Positions 17,920 to 27,410 of a stretch of DNA of 64,000 nucleotides are shown here, in pieces. Source of the stretch: Frankiales bacterium (GTDB taxonomy: Bacteria; Actinomycetota; Actinomycetes; Mycobacteriales; Jatrophihabitantaceae); NCBI GenBank assembly GCA_025966315.1, contig JAOPUZ010000021.1, forward strand, positions 1-64,000. Reading direction: 5' to 3'. How positions within the stretch are numbered: the first letter of the stretch is position 1; each line of letters opens with the position of its first letter. The position numbers were made by a program, and so were the translations under genes. The notes under the pieces are model-generated. The model was given only the letters and a program-made list of their open reading frames with translations. It was not told the origin of the DNA and ran no database searches.

Positions 17920-18383
17920 TCCGCTACCTGACCGCATCCCGGATCGCCTGGGTCGAGGGGATGAAATGCGGTCAACAGCGGCATAAGCACTCACGCCGAG
18001 GCGGTTTCGGCCGACGGGACAGTCACATCGAGGAGCATTCGGCCACCGACCTGCAGGTCCCGAGCTGGGGGCCGCGACTGCCGGGGCACGGCTACGCCGA
18101 CCTCGCCATCCGCGCAGCCATCGGAGCCGCAGACACACTGAGCCGAGGTGGGAATCCGTCGACAGCACAGGTCGAAGAAATCGATCTTGCCGCGTGCTCC
18201 GCCCAGCGTTGGCCAAAGTTGCGCCGGCGCAGAGATGTTGCTCGAGGTGTCGCAGGACCGTCTTGGACAACGCTGCGAAGAGATGGCCCTGATGAGTCGC
18301 AGCGGCGTCGATTACACGAAGCGAAGAGATCCGGACGACCGCGCGGTCGGCACGGACACCACACCGAGCTGAGCATTGCGCGA
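17920..18383. other. Gene-poor stretch, possible decayed gene on the reverse strand
   Basis: About 460 bases without a convincing gene. The reverse strand has an open, cysteine-rich frame ending at the TGA 17993-17991 (it includes FFDLCCRRIP, CVCGSDGC and ends MLLDVTVPSAETASA) but it has no ATG, GTG or TTG start and an upstream frame appears shifted. It may be a relic of a small metal-binding regulator; this is speculative. All other long frames here look like chance openings in high-GC DNA. Confidence 0.3.
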
Positions 18384-19964
18384 TCACAGCAACAACGCCC
18401 GCACCGCGTCCAGGGTGTCGGCCTCGGCCGCCGTTTTGTCGTCGCGGTACCGGAGCACCCGAGCAAAGCGCAACGCGACCCCACCGGGATAGCGCGATGA
18501 ACGCTGCACCCCGTCGAAGGCAATCTCCACGACCTGAGCTGGCCGTAGCTGGACAACCCAGCCGTCGAGCGGTCCGACCGCCAGTTCTTGAAACCGATCG
18601 GTTTGCCAGCGCAACATGGCGTCCGTCATTCCTTTGAAAGTCTTGCCGAGCATCACGAACTGATCGCTGTTCGCATCACGCGCACCCAGATGGATGTTGG
18701 ACAGCAAACCGGTACGCCGACCCGAGCCCCACTCGACGGCCAACACCACTAGGTCGAGGGTGCGCACCGGTTTCACCTTCAGCCAGCCGCTACCGCGCCG
18801 GCCGGCCTCGTACGGCGCAGTCAACGACTTCACGACGACGCCTTCGTGACCGCGCTCGAGCGCCTCGGCGAGAAATCCACTCGCAATCGCCGGGTCGTCG
18901 GTGACGATGCGCGGCACCCGTTCAGCAGCCGGCACCACCGACTGCAGGGCTTCATGCCGTTGCGCGGCCGGCTCATCCAGCAGATCGACACCATCGCGAT
19001 GCAGGATGTCGAACACGAAGGCGGTGAGCGCGAACTCATGGCCGTCCGCGGACGTGGTAGCTCGGCTGCCGACGCGTGATGCGGTCTGCTGAAATGGACA
19101 CGGCCGCCCGGACGGTCCCAAAGCGATCACCTCACCGTCGGCGACCAGGTCGTGCGCGGTCATCGAACGGACAGCCTGGACCACCTCAGGCATCCGGGCC
19201 GTGACGTCGTCCAGGGTCCGGGTGAACAGGGCGACGTCGTTGCCCGAGCGATGGATTTGGATGCGCGCGCCGTCCAACTTCCATTCCAGCGCGGCCGTCC
19301 CGCCCATGCGGATCAGCGCATCATCGGTACTCGTCGCGGTCTGGGCCAACATCGGACTGATGGGACGCCCGACCTCGAGGTGGAACTGCTTCAGCGCCCC
19401 GGGCCCATCCAGGCTGAGCGAATAGGCGACCTCGCCCAGGTCACCACGCAACATTGCCGCTCGTCGGACACCGGTCAGCGGCAGGCCGTACGCCCGCGCC
19501 ACCGCATCGGTCATGACACCGGCCAACGCGCCTTGCCGCAGATCGCCACTGAGCAGCTTGCGCAGGAACCGCTGCTCGCCGGCCGTAGCGGCGCCGAACA
19601 GGTCATCGAGAAGCTGCCGGCGACGGCCTTGCGACCCCGCACCGCTGGTCGCACCGATCGCGGTGAGCTGCCGCTCGACTTCGGCTATGTAGAGACGACT
19701 TTCCGTCGACGGCACCGGCAGCACCCGTAACGCCGCGAACCCGACGCCGATCTGTCGCTGGGTCAGCTCACCGGTCAGCCAGCTGACCGCGGGCCGCACA
19801 TCGGCCGGCGGCAAGCCGGTGAGTAATGCGGCCAGCCGGACGATCTTCGCGGTACGGGACGATGTCGCGGCGACCTCGTCCGAGGCGGCCACGACGTTGC
19901 CCAGCAACGCGTGACCACCCGGCAACGGCTGGTCCGCCGGTGCAGTGGAATCGGAAAGCGACAT
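18384..19964 (-). CDS. ligB: ATP-dependent DNA ligase LigB
   Basis: About 526 residues, close to the size of mycobacterial LigB. An N-terminal DNA-binding domain (about residues 10-200) precedes the nucleotidyltransferase domain, whose motif [13 protein letters not shown] carries the lysine that is adenylated. Further motifs include [12 protein letters not shown] (motif III region), HEGVVVKS (motif IV), and [13 protein letters not shown] (motif V), followed by an OB-fold with [20 protein letters not shown]. It seals nicks with ATP; the NAD-dependent LigA is presumably elsewhere. The ATG at 19964 (MSLSDST) is chosen to avoid overlap with the GH130 gene at 20045; longer versions lack similarity. 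It may be co-transcribed with that gene. Confidence 0.92.
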   Translation of the reverse strand: MSLSDSTAPADQPLPGGHALLGNVVAASDEVAATSSRTAKIVRLAALLTGLPPADVRPAVSWLTGELTQRQIGVGFAALRVLPVPSTESRLYIAEVERQLTAIGATSGAGSQGRRRQLLDDLFGAATAGEQRFLRKLLSGDLRQGALAGVMTDAVARAYGLPLTGVRRAAMLRGDLGEVAYSLSLDGPGALKQFHLEVGRPISPMLAQTATSTDDALIRMGGTAALEWKLDGARIQIHRSGNDVALFTRTLDDVTARMPEVVQAVRSMTAHDLVADGEVIALGPSGRPCPFQQTASRVGSRATTSADGHEFALTAFVFDILHRDGVDLLDEPAAQRHEALQSVVPAAERVPRIVTDDPAIASGFLAEALERGHEGVVVKSLTAPYEAGRRGSGWLKVKPVRTLDLVVLAVEWGSGRRTGLLSNIHLGARDANSDQFVMLGKTFKGMTDAMLRWQTDRFQELAVGPLDGWVVQLRPAQVVEIAFDGVQRSSRYPGGVALRFARVLRYRDDKTAAEADTLDAVRALLL

Positions 19965-20044
19965 ACCGACAGCCTGGCACGAGGTACCGACAACCGCACC
20001 GCGGAAGGCCCGCTGGATCGGTCGGCGGTGAACTCGGCAACACG

Positions 20045-21556
20045 CTAGCGAGTGAGCAGTCGCTTCAGTAGTTCCGGCAGGTCCACCAGCGCGATCCGGA
20101 TCGAGGAATCGCTGCACCCGTAAGGCACAACGAGATCGGTACCGTGCGTCAGTGCACCACAGGAGTAGACGACGTTAGGCACGTACCCTTCACGTTCCTG
20201 CGGCGTCGGCGTCAAGATCGGCTGGTCGAGGACACCGAGAACGGACGTCGGATCGTCGAGGTCCAGCAGCATGGCGCCGATCCCGTATACCCGCATCGGG
20301 CCGACCCCGTGCGTGAGCACCAGCCAGCCTTGCTCGGTTTCGATCGGTGGACCGCAGTTTCCGAGCTGGATGAGTTCCCAGGGTTGTTCCGGCACCTTGA
20401 CCGTGACCGCGTTGCTCCAGTCGACGGCATCGGACGAACTGGCCACGCCGATACTTTCGCGATCCCAGCGGGACAACGCGCGAAACTGGCCGCCAACCCG
20501 CCGCGGGAACAAGGCCATTCCCTTGTTCTTGGCGGCCGGCCCGGTGAGCCGGGTGCTGTCGAAGGTGCTGAAATCCACCGTTTCCAGCAGCCGAGGTGCA
20601 ACCTTGCTGCCGTCGTAGGCCGTGTACGTGCCCAGGTACCTGCTCGAGCCGTCGTCCTCGACGAAGCACGTGAATCGCGCGTCCTCGACGCCATGACTTT
20701 CATCCGCGCTGGCCGGGTAGATGACCCGCTCGGACAGCGGCCGGTTCGGGTCGAAACTGAGCCGGTAGTTGCTCGAAACGATGGCGCGTACATGCTCGAG
20801 GACGTCGTCGGCGCTGCCCTGCGTCAGTCGGTCACCGGTGACCGACGCCAGCGCGTTGCCGAGGTCGCTCGCGATGAAACTGTCCGGCAACAAGCTCAGG
20901 ACGTACGTTGCCGTCTCGTCGTCGACCGGCGAGATCCGTTCGGCCAGCGCCCGGCGCAGGAACTCGCGCGAGATGACCGCAGGCTCCACCCCTCCGAGAT
21001 GGGGGTGCTGGCCCGGCGCGTCGAACTCGATCAGATCGTCGCTGCCGAGCACACCGGTTCGGAATTCGATGCTGGAGATATGCCCTTCGCCAACCGCCCG
21101 CACGGACATCACAAAGCGCAACTCACCCGGGTTGAGACCGGACTGGTCGGGATGCGCCACCATCGACGGGTTGAACAACGCCGCCGCCTCGATCGAGTAC
21201 TCCTGGGTGCAATAGGCCCCGATCAAAGCCTGCCGCTCGGCCGACTGGGTGTCCGCCCCGGGCGTGCGATGAGCCAGCGGTTTGTAGTGTTCGGCGAAAA
21301 TCGCCGTCAGGTCATGATGTCGACCGCCGAAATCGGCCAGCGTCGCCGCCAGCGTCAGCGACACCTGATCCTCGCTCATGGCGAGGACCCGCTGGATGAC
21401 GGCGTCCGCGCGCGAGATACCCCGGGCCAGAATCTCCTGTCCCGGTAGGAACAACTTCGTTATCACCCGTGCCGGATCCGGCTGCAGCACCGGCGACAGC
21501 CGACGAACGAAGTCGGGATCGTCGCCGCCGACGCGGATCGCGCTACCAGCGTTCAC
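20045..21556 (-). CDS. GH130-family glycoside phosphorylase/hydrolase
   Basis: About 503 residues with a five-bladed beta-propeller like GH130 mannoside phosphorylases. Characteristic signals are [48 protein letters not shown] with [23 protein letters not shown] and [14 protein letters not shown]. Some members phosphorolyse beta-1,2- or beta-1,4-mannosides, others hydrolyse; the assignment here is at family level. The GTG start at 21556 overlaps the stop of the upstream alpha-alpha-barrel gene by four bases (GTGA), so it is chosen over longer in-frame starts. It is the last gene in the glycan operon and probably consumes or remodels the product of the linked glycosyltransferases. Confidence 0.87.
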   Translation of the reverse strand: MNAGSAIRVGGDDPDFVRRLSPVLQPDPARVITKLFLPGQEILARGISRADAVIQRVLAMSEDQVSLTLAATLADFGGRHHDLTAIFAEHYKPLAHRTPGADTQSAERQALIGAYCTQEYSIEAAALFNPSMVAHPDQSGLNPGELRFVMSVRAVGEGHISSIEFRTGVLGSDDLIEFDAPGQHPHLGGVEPAVISREFLRRALAERISPVDDETATYVLSLLPDSFIASDLGNALASVTGDRLTQGSADDVLEHVRAIVSSNYRLSFDPNRPLSERVIYPASADESHGVEDARFTCFVEDDGSSRYLGTYTAYDGSKVAPRLLETVDFSTFDSTRLTGPAAKNKGMALFPRRVGGQFRALSRWDRESIGVASSSDAVDWSNAVTVKVPEQPWELIQLGNCGPPIETEQGWLVLTHGVGPMRVYGIGAMLLDLDDPTSVLGVLDQPILTPTPQEREGYVPNVVYSCGALTHGTDLVVPYGCSDSSIRIALVDLPELLKRLLTR

Positions 21557-22569
21557 ACCGACAGCCGGCGTGCTTGTTGGAAGACCGAGATCATGGCCAG
21601 CGTCGATTCGGCGCCTTGATTCTGATTGCAGCCGGTCCGCTCGAGTCCATCCCGTCCACCGCGGCTGACCGGGTCGTACAAGCTGAGCCCGGTGTCGTTG
21701 TCGCCGAGGAACCAGCGGCTGGCCGAGCGGACCGCGGCACGCCAAACCGAATCGCCGGTGAGCTCGAAGGCCAGCGCACAGGCATCGGCCAGCGCAGCGA
21801 CCTCGATCGGCTGCTGATCGAAGCCGGGACGCGGTTCATGCTGCGCCCAGCCGCCGACGGGCGCGACGGAGAGATGACCGTCCAAGGTCTCGGTTTCGAG
21901 CAACCAGGACAGCAACGACAGACCGTCTGCCAGCGCACCGGCGTCCCCCAGCAATTCACCGGCAGCGAGCAGCACCTCGGGCACGGCCGCGTTGGCATAG
22001 GACAATCGCGGCTCGGGCCAGCGCCAGGACCCGCCGCGGGCCGGCAGCACGATGGCCGCGGCCGTATCAGCCAGCAACTGGCGCCCGACGAGGTGTTCCG
22101 GGTGCACTCGCAGCACCTGGGCCGCACCCAGGGCGGCAAACACCATCGCCTTCGGCCACGGCGATCTCAGCGTTGCGGCGCGTTCGAAACAGGCCAGCGC
22201 CTGCGCCGAAAAGTCAGAACTGTTGACGGCGGCGCCAAGTCCCCACAGCGCTCGGCCCCAGCAATCAGCCAGGCTTGCGTCGTCCAGCCACCCCGGCTCG
22301 CGGCCACGGCGGTTGTGGAAGCGGCCGTCGGCCGCCTGAGCGTCGATCACGAAGCCGAGGTACAGCTCGGCCAGTTCCAGGAGCTCGGCCGATGGTTCAG
22401 TCTCACGCAGCACGATGACGAGGCCACGGGCGACATCGTCCACGCAGTAACCATGTTCGACGCGCGGCGCGGTGTATTCGGCATGTTCGAAAAGACCGAT
22501 CTCGTCGGTGAGCCGACGAAGATGCCGAAAATCAACGGTCGGACGTTCCAGACTCGTCAGCACATTCAT
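21553..22569 (-). CDS. Alpha/alpha-barrel protein linked to GH130 and glycosyltransferase
   Basis: A 338-residue protein predicted to form an alpha/alpha toroid, as in glycosidases and epimerases. Motifs: EHAEYTAPRVEHGYCVDDVARGL near the N-terminus, GRFHNRR, DCWGRALWGLG, SPWPKAM, WRWPEPRLSYANAAVPEVLL and GCNQNQGAESTLAMI near the C-terminus. Homologues recur in actinobacteria and cyanobacteria between a glycosyltransferase and a GH130 gene and are often annotated only as glycosyltransferase-associated. A beta-mannan or mannoside role is plausible but unproven. Start ATG at 22569 overlaps the stop of a mini-ORF; the stop overlaps the GH130 start. Confidence 0.82.
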   Translation of the reverse strand: MNVLTSLERPTVDFRHLRRLTDEIGLFEHAEYTAPRVEHGYCVDDVARGLVIVLRETEPSAELLELAELYLGFVIDAQAADGRFHNRRGREPGWLDDASLADCWGRALWGLGAAVNSSDFSAQALACFERAATLRSPWPKAMVFAALGAAQVLRVHPEHLVGRQLLADTAAAIVLPARGGSWRWPEPRLSYANAAVPEVLLAAGELLGDAGALADGLSLLSWLLETETLDGHLSVAPVGGWAQHEPRPGFDQQPIEVAALADACALAFELTGDSVWRAAVRSASRWFLGDNDTGLSLYDPVSRGGRDGLERTGCNQNQGAESTLAMISVFQQARRLSV

Positions 22570-22685
22570 ACGGTCACCGGCTCTTCGCGCGAGCGCTCAT
22601 CGCTGGCATTCGCTCCGCTCCTCACTCGCTGGCGCTCGCTGCGATGCTCACTCATGAGGGTCACCGGCTCTTCGCGCTCACTCAT
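22566..22685 (-). CDS. 39-residue mini-ORF coupled to both neighbours, charged and repetitive
   Basis: An uninterrupted frame of 39 codons that begins with an ATGA overlap on the upstream glycosyltransferase stop (22685-22682) and ends with an ATGA overlap on the downstream alpha/alpha-barrel start (22569-22566). It begins MSEREEPVTL, then MSEHRSERQRVRSGANASDE and ends RSREEPVTV, so MSE and REEPVT occur twice. At DNA level a block of about 19 bases containing GAAGAGCCGGTGACC is duplicated at both ends. The highly charged, low-complexity sequence and repeat suggest a short interspersed GC-rich repeat that happens to keep the frame open, so ribosomes can pass through the operon; real protein function is uncertain. 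Confidence 0.45.
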   Translation of the reverse strand: MSEREEPVTLMSEHRSERQRVRSGANASDERSREEPVTV

Positions 22686-23860
22686 GCGGTGGCGAGCCGG
22701 TGGTCGCGCGGACGCGAGGCGGCGGCGTTGCCGGCCAGCGCGCGATATTGCTCCGCGACCGCCGGCCAGAGCAATCCCGGCGCGATTCGACGAGCCTCAG
22801 CGGACATGGCTTCGGCCAAACCCGGCTCGGTGAAGATCCGGCGCAACGCCCGCGCGATGGCGGTCGGGTCCTGGCGGTCGACGACCAGGCCGGCGCCGCT
22901 GGACAACAGCTCGCGCGCGTGCGGAAACCCCGTGGAAACAACGGGCTTTCCCGCTGTGACGGCCTCGATCAGTACGCCCGAGGTGACCTGTTCGAGCGAG
23001 TCGTAGGGCAACAGGACCACGTCGGCCTCGCGCACCTGGCGACGCAGCTCGGCCTCATCGAGATAACGTGCGTCGAAACTCACAGCGCCGGAAACGTCAT
23101 TCACACGTACCCGGTCGACCAGGCTGTCCCGGTATCGCTCGCCGTCGTGCTCCAGCACTTTCGGATGAGTTTGACCAACGACCCGGTACTCCGGTGCTGG
23201 CTTCAGGTCGATCAGATCAGCCATGGCCTCGATGCCCCACTCGATCCCCTTGCCCTCGCCGAGCAGGCCCCAGGTCAGGATCACCTGCCGGCGCTCAGCA
23301 GGATCGGCGTGGGCCGAGGACTGCGCCGCCTGCATGATGGAGGTCAGCGCCACGCGGTTGTCCACGGCGCCGTGCGGGATCACGGTTACCTTGCTCGGAT
23401 CGATCGAATAGTTTTCGATCAGCCGCCGGCGCGCGGTCTGGGTCATCGTCACGACGCTGACGCAGCGGGCTACAAGCTGCTCGATGATGTCTCGCTGCTG
23501 CTTGCTCGGCGTGACCAAGACCGTGTGCAGCACCGCGATGGTCGGCACCCATAATTCGGCCAGGACATCGAGAACATCTACGCCCTCAACGCCGCCGAAG
23601 ATGCCGAATTCGTGCTGAATTATCGCGACGTCGTAGTCATTGAGCGCCATCGCGGCAGCAACGGCTCCGCCGGCGCGACCTCGCACCCATTGGTGAACAA
23701 CCTCGTCGCCGCTGAACGGTTCTGGTGCATCGAGGATTCTGACGACTCCGACATCCGAGTTCAGCGCCGCGACCAGGGCTTTACTGAAGGTTGCCAGTCC
23801 ACACTGGGTTGGCGGGTAGGTGCTGAGCATGCCGTACGAAATCGGGGGCGACACGGACAC
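22682..23860 (-). CDS. GT4-family glycosyltransferase
   Basis: A 392-residue GT-B glycosyltransferase. The N-terminal half shows YGMLSTYPPTQCGLATFSKAL and IIQHEFGIFGG, the C-terminal half shows VILTWGLLGEGKGIEW and LLPYDSLEQVTSGVLIEAVTAGKPVVST, which is the nucleotide-sugar binding region with the conserved glutamates. The glycan product is unknown, though GH130 linkage suggests a mannoside. The gene leads the four-member operon 22682-20045 and is divergent from another GT4 gene at 24270 across 409 bases containing a palindrome. Confidence 0.9.
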   Translation of the reverse strand: MSVSPPISYGMLSTYPPTQCGLATFSKALVAALNSDVGVVRILDAPEPFSGDEVVHQWVRGRAGGAVAAAMALNDYDVAIIQHEFGIFGGVEGVDVLDVLAELWVPTIAVLHTVLVTPSKQQRDIIEQLVARCVSVVTMTQTARRRLIENYSIDPSKVTVIPHGAVDNRVALTSIMQAAQSSAHADPAERRQVILTWGLLGEGKGIEWGIEAMADLIDLKPAPEYRVVGQTHPKVLEHDGERYRDSLVDRVRVNDVSGAVSFDARYLDEAELRRQVREADVVLLPYDSLEQVTSGVLIEAVTAGKPVVSTGFPHARELLSSGAGLVVDRQDPTAIARALRRIFTEPGLAEAMSAEARRIAPGLLWPAVAEQYRALAGNAAASRPRDHRLATA

Positions 23861-24269
23861 GTAGTGCCTCTCTGCAGTAACGCTTTCGCGCTCGTCGGAC
23901 GTGAGAATTTGTCCGGCGCAGCACGGACGGCCCGAGTGACGTCGTCGTCACCGCGAGCTGCGATCACCTGCGTTTGTATTCGAGATGGCGGTTCTGGCAC
24001 GACTGCGAAGAGACCGTGATCGGCTCGTCGGGCGGAACGTCCACTGCAGATCTCTGCAGGCGCAAGCCTTCGAGGAGTCGGTACCGCGAGGGTAGCACCG
24101 GCGCGAGACCTGTCCGCCGATCAGGCGTTGCGGCGCCGGTCAGGCGTGATGCACGGCACCCGTCCAACGGATCGCCGAACGGCGGGTAATGTGGGTATCA
24201 CCGACGCCCGCGCTCATCGTCCTGATGATGCTTATGACGGCTGCCGTCGAGTTGCCAAACGAGGATTAC
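23861..24269. other. Divergent intergenic region of the two glycosyltransferases
   Basis: A 409-base region with no convincing gene. It must contain the promoters of both transcription units. It holds a palindrome at 24044-24059 and the related half-site tctctgcag at 23869-23877. Confidence 0.5.
24044..24059. promoter_or_regulatory. Palindromic candidate operator between divergent glycosyltransferase genes
   Basis: CTGCAGA-TC-TCTGCAG is a perfect 7-bp inverted repeat with a 2-base centre. A further TCTCTGCAG copy lies 167 bases to the left at 23869-23877, close to the reverse-strand glycosyltransferase start. Two related sites in one divergent promoter region suggest a regulator, but none is encoded nearby. 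Confidence 0.4.
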
Positions 24270-25370
24270 ATGAGGATTGGCGTCATCGCGTCGATCGCGC
24301 ACCGACTGCCGCCCAGGACCTACGGTCCGTGGGAGCAGGTCGCGGCGACCCTCACTGATGGTTTCGTCGCTCGTGGCCACGAAGTCACCCTGTTCGCCAC
24401 CAAGGACTCGGTGACCTCGGCGTGGCTGAACGGTACGGCGCCGACCGGGTACGAAGAAGATCGAAGTCTTGACGCCAAGGTTCTGGAGGCCCTGCACGTG
24501 CCGGCCGCCTTCGAACGTGCCGGTGACTTCGACATTCTGGCCAACCATTTTGATTTCATGCCGCTGACGTACAGCCGGTTCGTCAACGTACCCATGGTGA
24601 CGACCATTCATGGCTTCTCATCGGACCAGATCCTGCCGGTGTACCAGGCCTATGACGACATTGCCCACTACGTTGCCATCAGCGACGCCAACCGCGAACC
24701 AAGCCTTGATTACGACGCGACAATTCATCATGGCGTCGACCGCAAGCAATTCACGTACGTCGCCGAGCCCGGCGGGTATCTGTTGTTTCTTGGTCGTATC
24801 CATCCCGACAAAGGCACGCACTTGGCCATCGACGTCGCCGAGTCCGCCGGTCTGCCGCTGATCATCGCGGGCGTCGTGCAGGACGAGAATTACTTCCGCG
24901 AACTCGTCGAGCCGCGCCTGAACGGTAAGACGATTTCCTACGTCGGGCCGGTTGGCCCAGCGGAACGGGATCGGCTGCTGGGTGGCGCCAAGGCGCTATT
25001 GCACCTGATCAGCTTCGCCGAGCCGTTCGGATTGTCGGTCGTCGAATCATTGATGACCGGAACGCCCGTGATCGCGACCCCGCTCGGTTCCATGCCTGAG
25101 TTGATCGAGCACGGCACAACCGGATTTCTGGTGTCGGACGTGGCTGAAGCCAGCGCCGCCGTGGCCAAGATCGACAGTCTGGACCGGTACGCCTGCCGCC
25201 ACGATGCGGTGACGCGCTTCGGAGCCGATCGCATGGTCGACGAATATCTGGCCTTGTTCGCCAAGATTCTCGCGGCTAAGAGCCCGCGGCATCCCGGGTC
25301 CATTCAATCGGTCGGCTCGCCCGGCCTGTTTTCGCATACCACCATCAGTACGAGTCCGGCTCGGCCCTGA
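24270..25370 (+). CDS. GT4-family glycosyltransferase
   Basis: A 366-residue GT-B enzyme. N-terminal MRIGVIASIAHRLPPRTYGPWE gives the glycine-rich acceptor-side loop; the C-terminal part shows LLFLGRIHPDKGTHLAIDVA, YVGPVGPAERD and ISFAEPFGLSVVESLMTGTPVIAT, matching the EX7E signature of GT4. The ATG at 24270 is chosen because GAGGA lies five bases upstream and homologues begin MRIGVIAS. Together with the reverse-strand glycosyltransferase and GH130 genes it may form a glycan synthesis and turnover locus. The acceptor is unknown. Confidence 0.9.
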   Translation: MRIGVIASIAHRLPPRTYGPWEQVAATLTDGFVARGHEVTLFATKDSVTSAWLNGTAPTGYEEDRSLDAKVLEALHVPAAFERAGDFDILANHFDFMPLTYSRFVNVPMVTTIHGFSSDQILPVYQAYDDIAHYVAISDANREPSLDYDATIHHGVDRKQFTYVAEPGGYLLFLGRIHPDKGTHLAIDVAESAGLPLIIAGVVQDENYFRELVEPRLNGKTISYVGPVGPAERDRLLGGAKALLHLISFAEPFGLSVVESLMTGTPVIATPLGSMPELIEHGTTGFLVSDVAEASAAVAKIDSLDRYACRHDAVTRFGADRMVDEYLALFAKILAAKSPRHPGSIQSVGSPGLFSHTTISTSPARP

Positions 25371-25399
25371 GTCCGGCTCGGCACTGAGTCCGGGTTCCG

Positions 25400-25711
25400 C
25401 TAGCGGCTGGCCAGCAGGTCGGTGTATTCGGGATTGCGCCGGATGAACGCGCTGATGTACGGGCAGATGGCGACGACCTTGAGATCTCGTGCTCGTACGT
25501 CATCCAAGGCGGCTCGCGCCAGCGCCGACCCCACGCCCTGACCCTGCCACTTCGGATCGACCTCGGTGTGGGTGAACACCACCCGGCCAGGCTCTGATCG
25601 GTAGAACGCGTGGCCGCCCGGCGCACCCTCGACAGTCACCTCGTAACGGGAGTGCGCGGAATCGTCGCGGACCTTGATGTCAAGCGTGGCATCGCCCGGT
25701 TCAGTCGCCAT
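25400..25711 (-). CDS. Small GNAT-type N-acetyltransferase (YidJ/GtnA-like)
   Basis: A 103-residue minimal GNAT protein. The acetyl-CoA binding motif A appears as HTEVDPKWQGQGVGSALARA with the signature Q-G-Q-G-V-G; CPYISAFIRRNPEY near the C-terminus includes the conserved cysteine of this small-GNAT family. Length is normal for this minimal family. The ATG at 25711 (MATEPGDA) is chosen; longer starts add low-complexity sequence. Its substrate is unknown. Confidence 0.87.
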   Translation of the reverse strand: MATEPGDATLDIKVRDDSAHSRYEVTVEGAPGGHAFYRSEPGRVVFTHTEVDPKWQGQGVGSALARAALDDVRARDLKVVAICPYISAFIRRNPEYTDLLASR

Positions 25712-25781
25712 AGATAGACAATACTGCCGCCCGAAACGGGGCACGCAGCCTCCGGCCGCCGCTCTAGGTAGGTGCCGAGCC

Positions 25782-26252
25782 TCAGCGGTTGGGCTGGTCC
25801 AGATCATCGTCGTCGGGCTGGGCGCGGCGATAGAGCTCGCCTTCCTCGCGCTGCCGCTCGGCTGTCCGTTTGGCTTCGTAGTCCCGCCGCTGAGCCTCGG
25901 CCCGGGCACGCACCTGGGCCAGAAACGCGTCGTCATCATCTGGATTCGTGGCGGCGAATCGGCCCGGCCGGTCGTATTCGGTGTATCGCGTGGGCCGCTC
26001 TGCGGGGCCCACGCCGGGACCGCCGCGGTTTCCCTTGTACGGCAGGCCAGCCGACGACCCGGCCGATGACCAGGTCCGGCCGGCGACCAGCCACGCGATC
26101 GCCCCGATGTCGAAGAGGAACAGGACGATCATCACCCACACTGCCTTGGGCAGGTTCCGGCACAGCGCGGCGTCGGTGGTGATGACGTCGAAGACGCAGA
26201 AGAGCCAGATGCCGAAGATTACGAGGCCCAGGCCACCGTCGAGGAACAACAC
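25782..26252 (-). CDS. PLDc_N-domain membrane protein
   Basis: About 156 residues. The N-terminal region has two transmembrane segments (LGLVIFGIWLFCVFDVITTD and VWVMIVLFLFDIGAIAWLV) with the PLDc_N pattern LCRNLPKAVW between them, typical of short actinobacterial PLDc_N membrane proteins. The C-terminal tail is polar, with a charged segment rich in Glu, Arg and Asp that may form a coiled coil (ARAEAQRRDYEAKRTAERQR). The start is uncertain because no ATG lies near the expected position; GTG at 26252 is proposed and has no clear ribosome site. It is divergent from the next gene. Confidence 0.78.
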   Translation of the reverse strand: MLFLDGGLGLVIFGIWLFCVFDVITTDAALCRNLPKAVWVMIVLFLFDIGAIAWLVAGRTWSSAGSSAGLPYKGNRGGPGVGPAERPTRYTEYDRPGRFAATNPDDDDAFLAQVRARAEAQRRDYEAKRTAERQREEGELYRRAQPDDDDLDQPNR

Positions 26253-26370
26253 GGGAGCAAGCTTGACACGGTGTCGATAAAAGGCAAACAGTAACTTTAC
26301 GTAGCTGGATAGGCCGTTCCTGCGCACGTCTCCACGAAACTGTCGGTGGCCGCTCCTATGCTTCGCGACT

Positions 26371-27396
26371 GTGGAACCCGTTGCCCCCGAGACCGAACCC
26401 GCGCCGTCGGCCGATGCTAGAACCGCCGTGCTGCGGTGGGTGCGACGTGCGCTCGCCGTCGCCGCACTGCTCGGCGGCTGGGCGCTCATCGCGACCGATC
26501 AGGTCAAGGTCTGCGAAGATCAACTCAGCCGCGGCGGCGCCGCCGTGTCGGTGTGCCACCCGCCGCACATCGACGACCCGATCGTCATCGGCGACCTGCT
26601 GGTTGTGCTGCTCCTGCTGTCCCCCGAGCTCACCGAATTCAGCGTGCCCGGCTTGATCGCGTTGAAGATGCGAGTCAAGCAACAACAGGCGGCGACCGAG
26701 TCCACCGCGGCCACGGTTGAAACGTTGCGCCAGCACGTCATCAGCCTCACCAATTCCAACAGCAGCGCGTCCAACGCCGTGGTCACCACGAACCTCGTGC
26801 TGCATTCCGCGGCTCAGTCCGGCGACGAAACGGCCGCGCTCAGCGCCAACCCCGACGAGGCGGCCCCGGCCGATGAACCGGCTATCGATTCCCGGGTGAT
26901 CAGCGCCCGCTTGTTACTCGGTGAGATGTCGTTGCCCTACCTGTTCACCGAGGCCGGACGCCAACTCGGCCCTGACGTCGAATTGCATCTGTACATGCCC
27001 AACGACGACGGCATACTGCTGCCGGTGGACGAGCCGGGCCGCGATGCCGACGATGCGGGCTGGCCGCCGGGGATCGGCGTGGTCGGGCTGGCCTGGGCAT
27101 CCCGTTCGCTGGTGGTCGGCCGCGGAGCCGAATTGCGACGCGCCATCGACGCGCTGCCTGCGCCCCGTCAGGAGCGGTATGCAGATATCGAGGTCGTCGC
27201 CGCGGTACCGGTGCGAAACGGCGCCGATCGGCCGATAGCGGTGCTCAGCGCGGCGAGCCGCAATCCCGCTGCTCGGCTCGACGACGGGGCAGCGCGGGCC
27301 CAACTGTCAGTAACCGCGTCGCTGTGTGCGCGCGTGCTGATCGACGTTCTCGGCTGGGACGACGAGACACCGAACGGCAGTTATGGACAACGCTGA
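26371..27396 (+). CDS. Membrane-anchored GAF-like protein, unknown role
   Basis: A 341-residue protein with two N-terminal transmembrane segments (about residues 27-45 and 72-92), a middle region that could be a short coiled coil (KQQQAATESTAATVETLRQH), and a C-terminal domain (about residues 180-340) resembling a GAF sensor fold, with GIGVVGLAWASRSLVVGRG and VVAAVPVRNGADRPIAVLSA. It could sense a ligand at the cytoplasmic face; there is no output domain. Starts with GTG at 26371. A 51-residue ORF follows after 14 bases. Confidence 0.75.
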   Translation: MEPVAPETEPAPSADARTAVLRWVRRALAVAALLGGWALIATDQVKVCEDQLSRGGAAVSVCHPPHIDDPIVIGDLLVVLLLLSPELTEFSVPGLIALKMRVKQQQAATESTAATVETLRQHVISLTNSNSSASNAVVTTNLVLHSAAQSGDETAALSANPDEAAPADEPAIDSRVISARLLLGEMSLPYLFTEAGRQLGPDVELHLYMPNDDGILLPVDEPGRDADDAGWPPGIGVVGLAWASRSLVVGRGAELRRAIDALPAPRQERYADIEVVAAVPVRNGADRPIAVLSAASRNPAARLDDGAARAQLSVTASLCARVLIDVLGWDDETPNGSYGQR

Positions 27397-27410
27397 CGAA
27401 GGACGGGACA

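Noticed and set aside
17991-18260. Cysteine-rich small protein on the reverse strand as a real gene
   Set aside because: There is no start codon in frame and no ribosome site; reported only as a possible remnant.
20144-21448. Forward frame of over 400 codons opposite the GH130 gene
   Set aside because: It is an antisense opening with no recognisable motif, while the reverse strand has a full GH130 protein.
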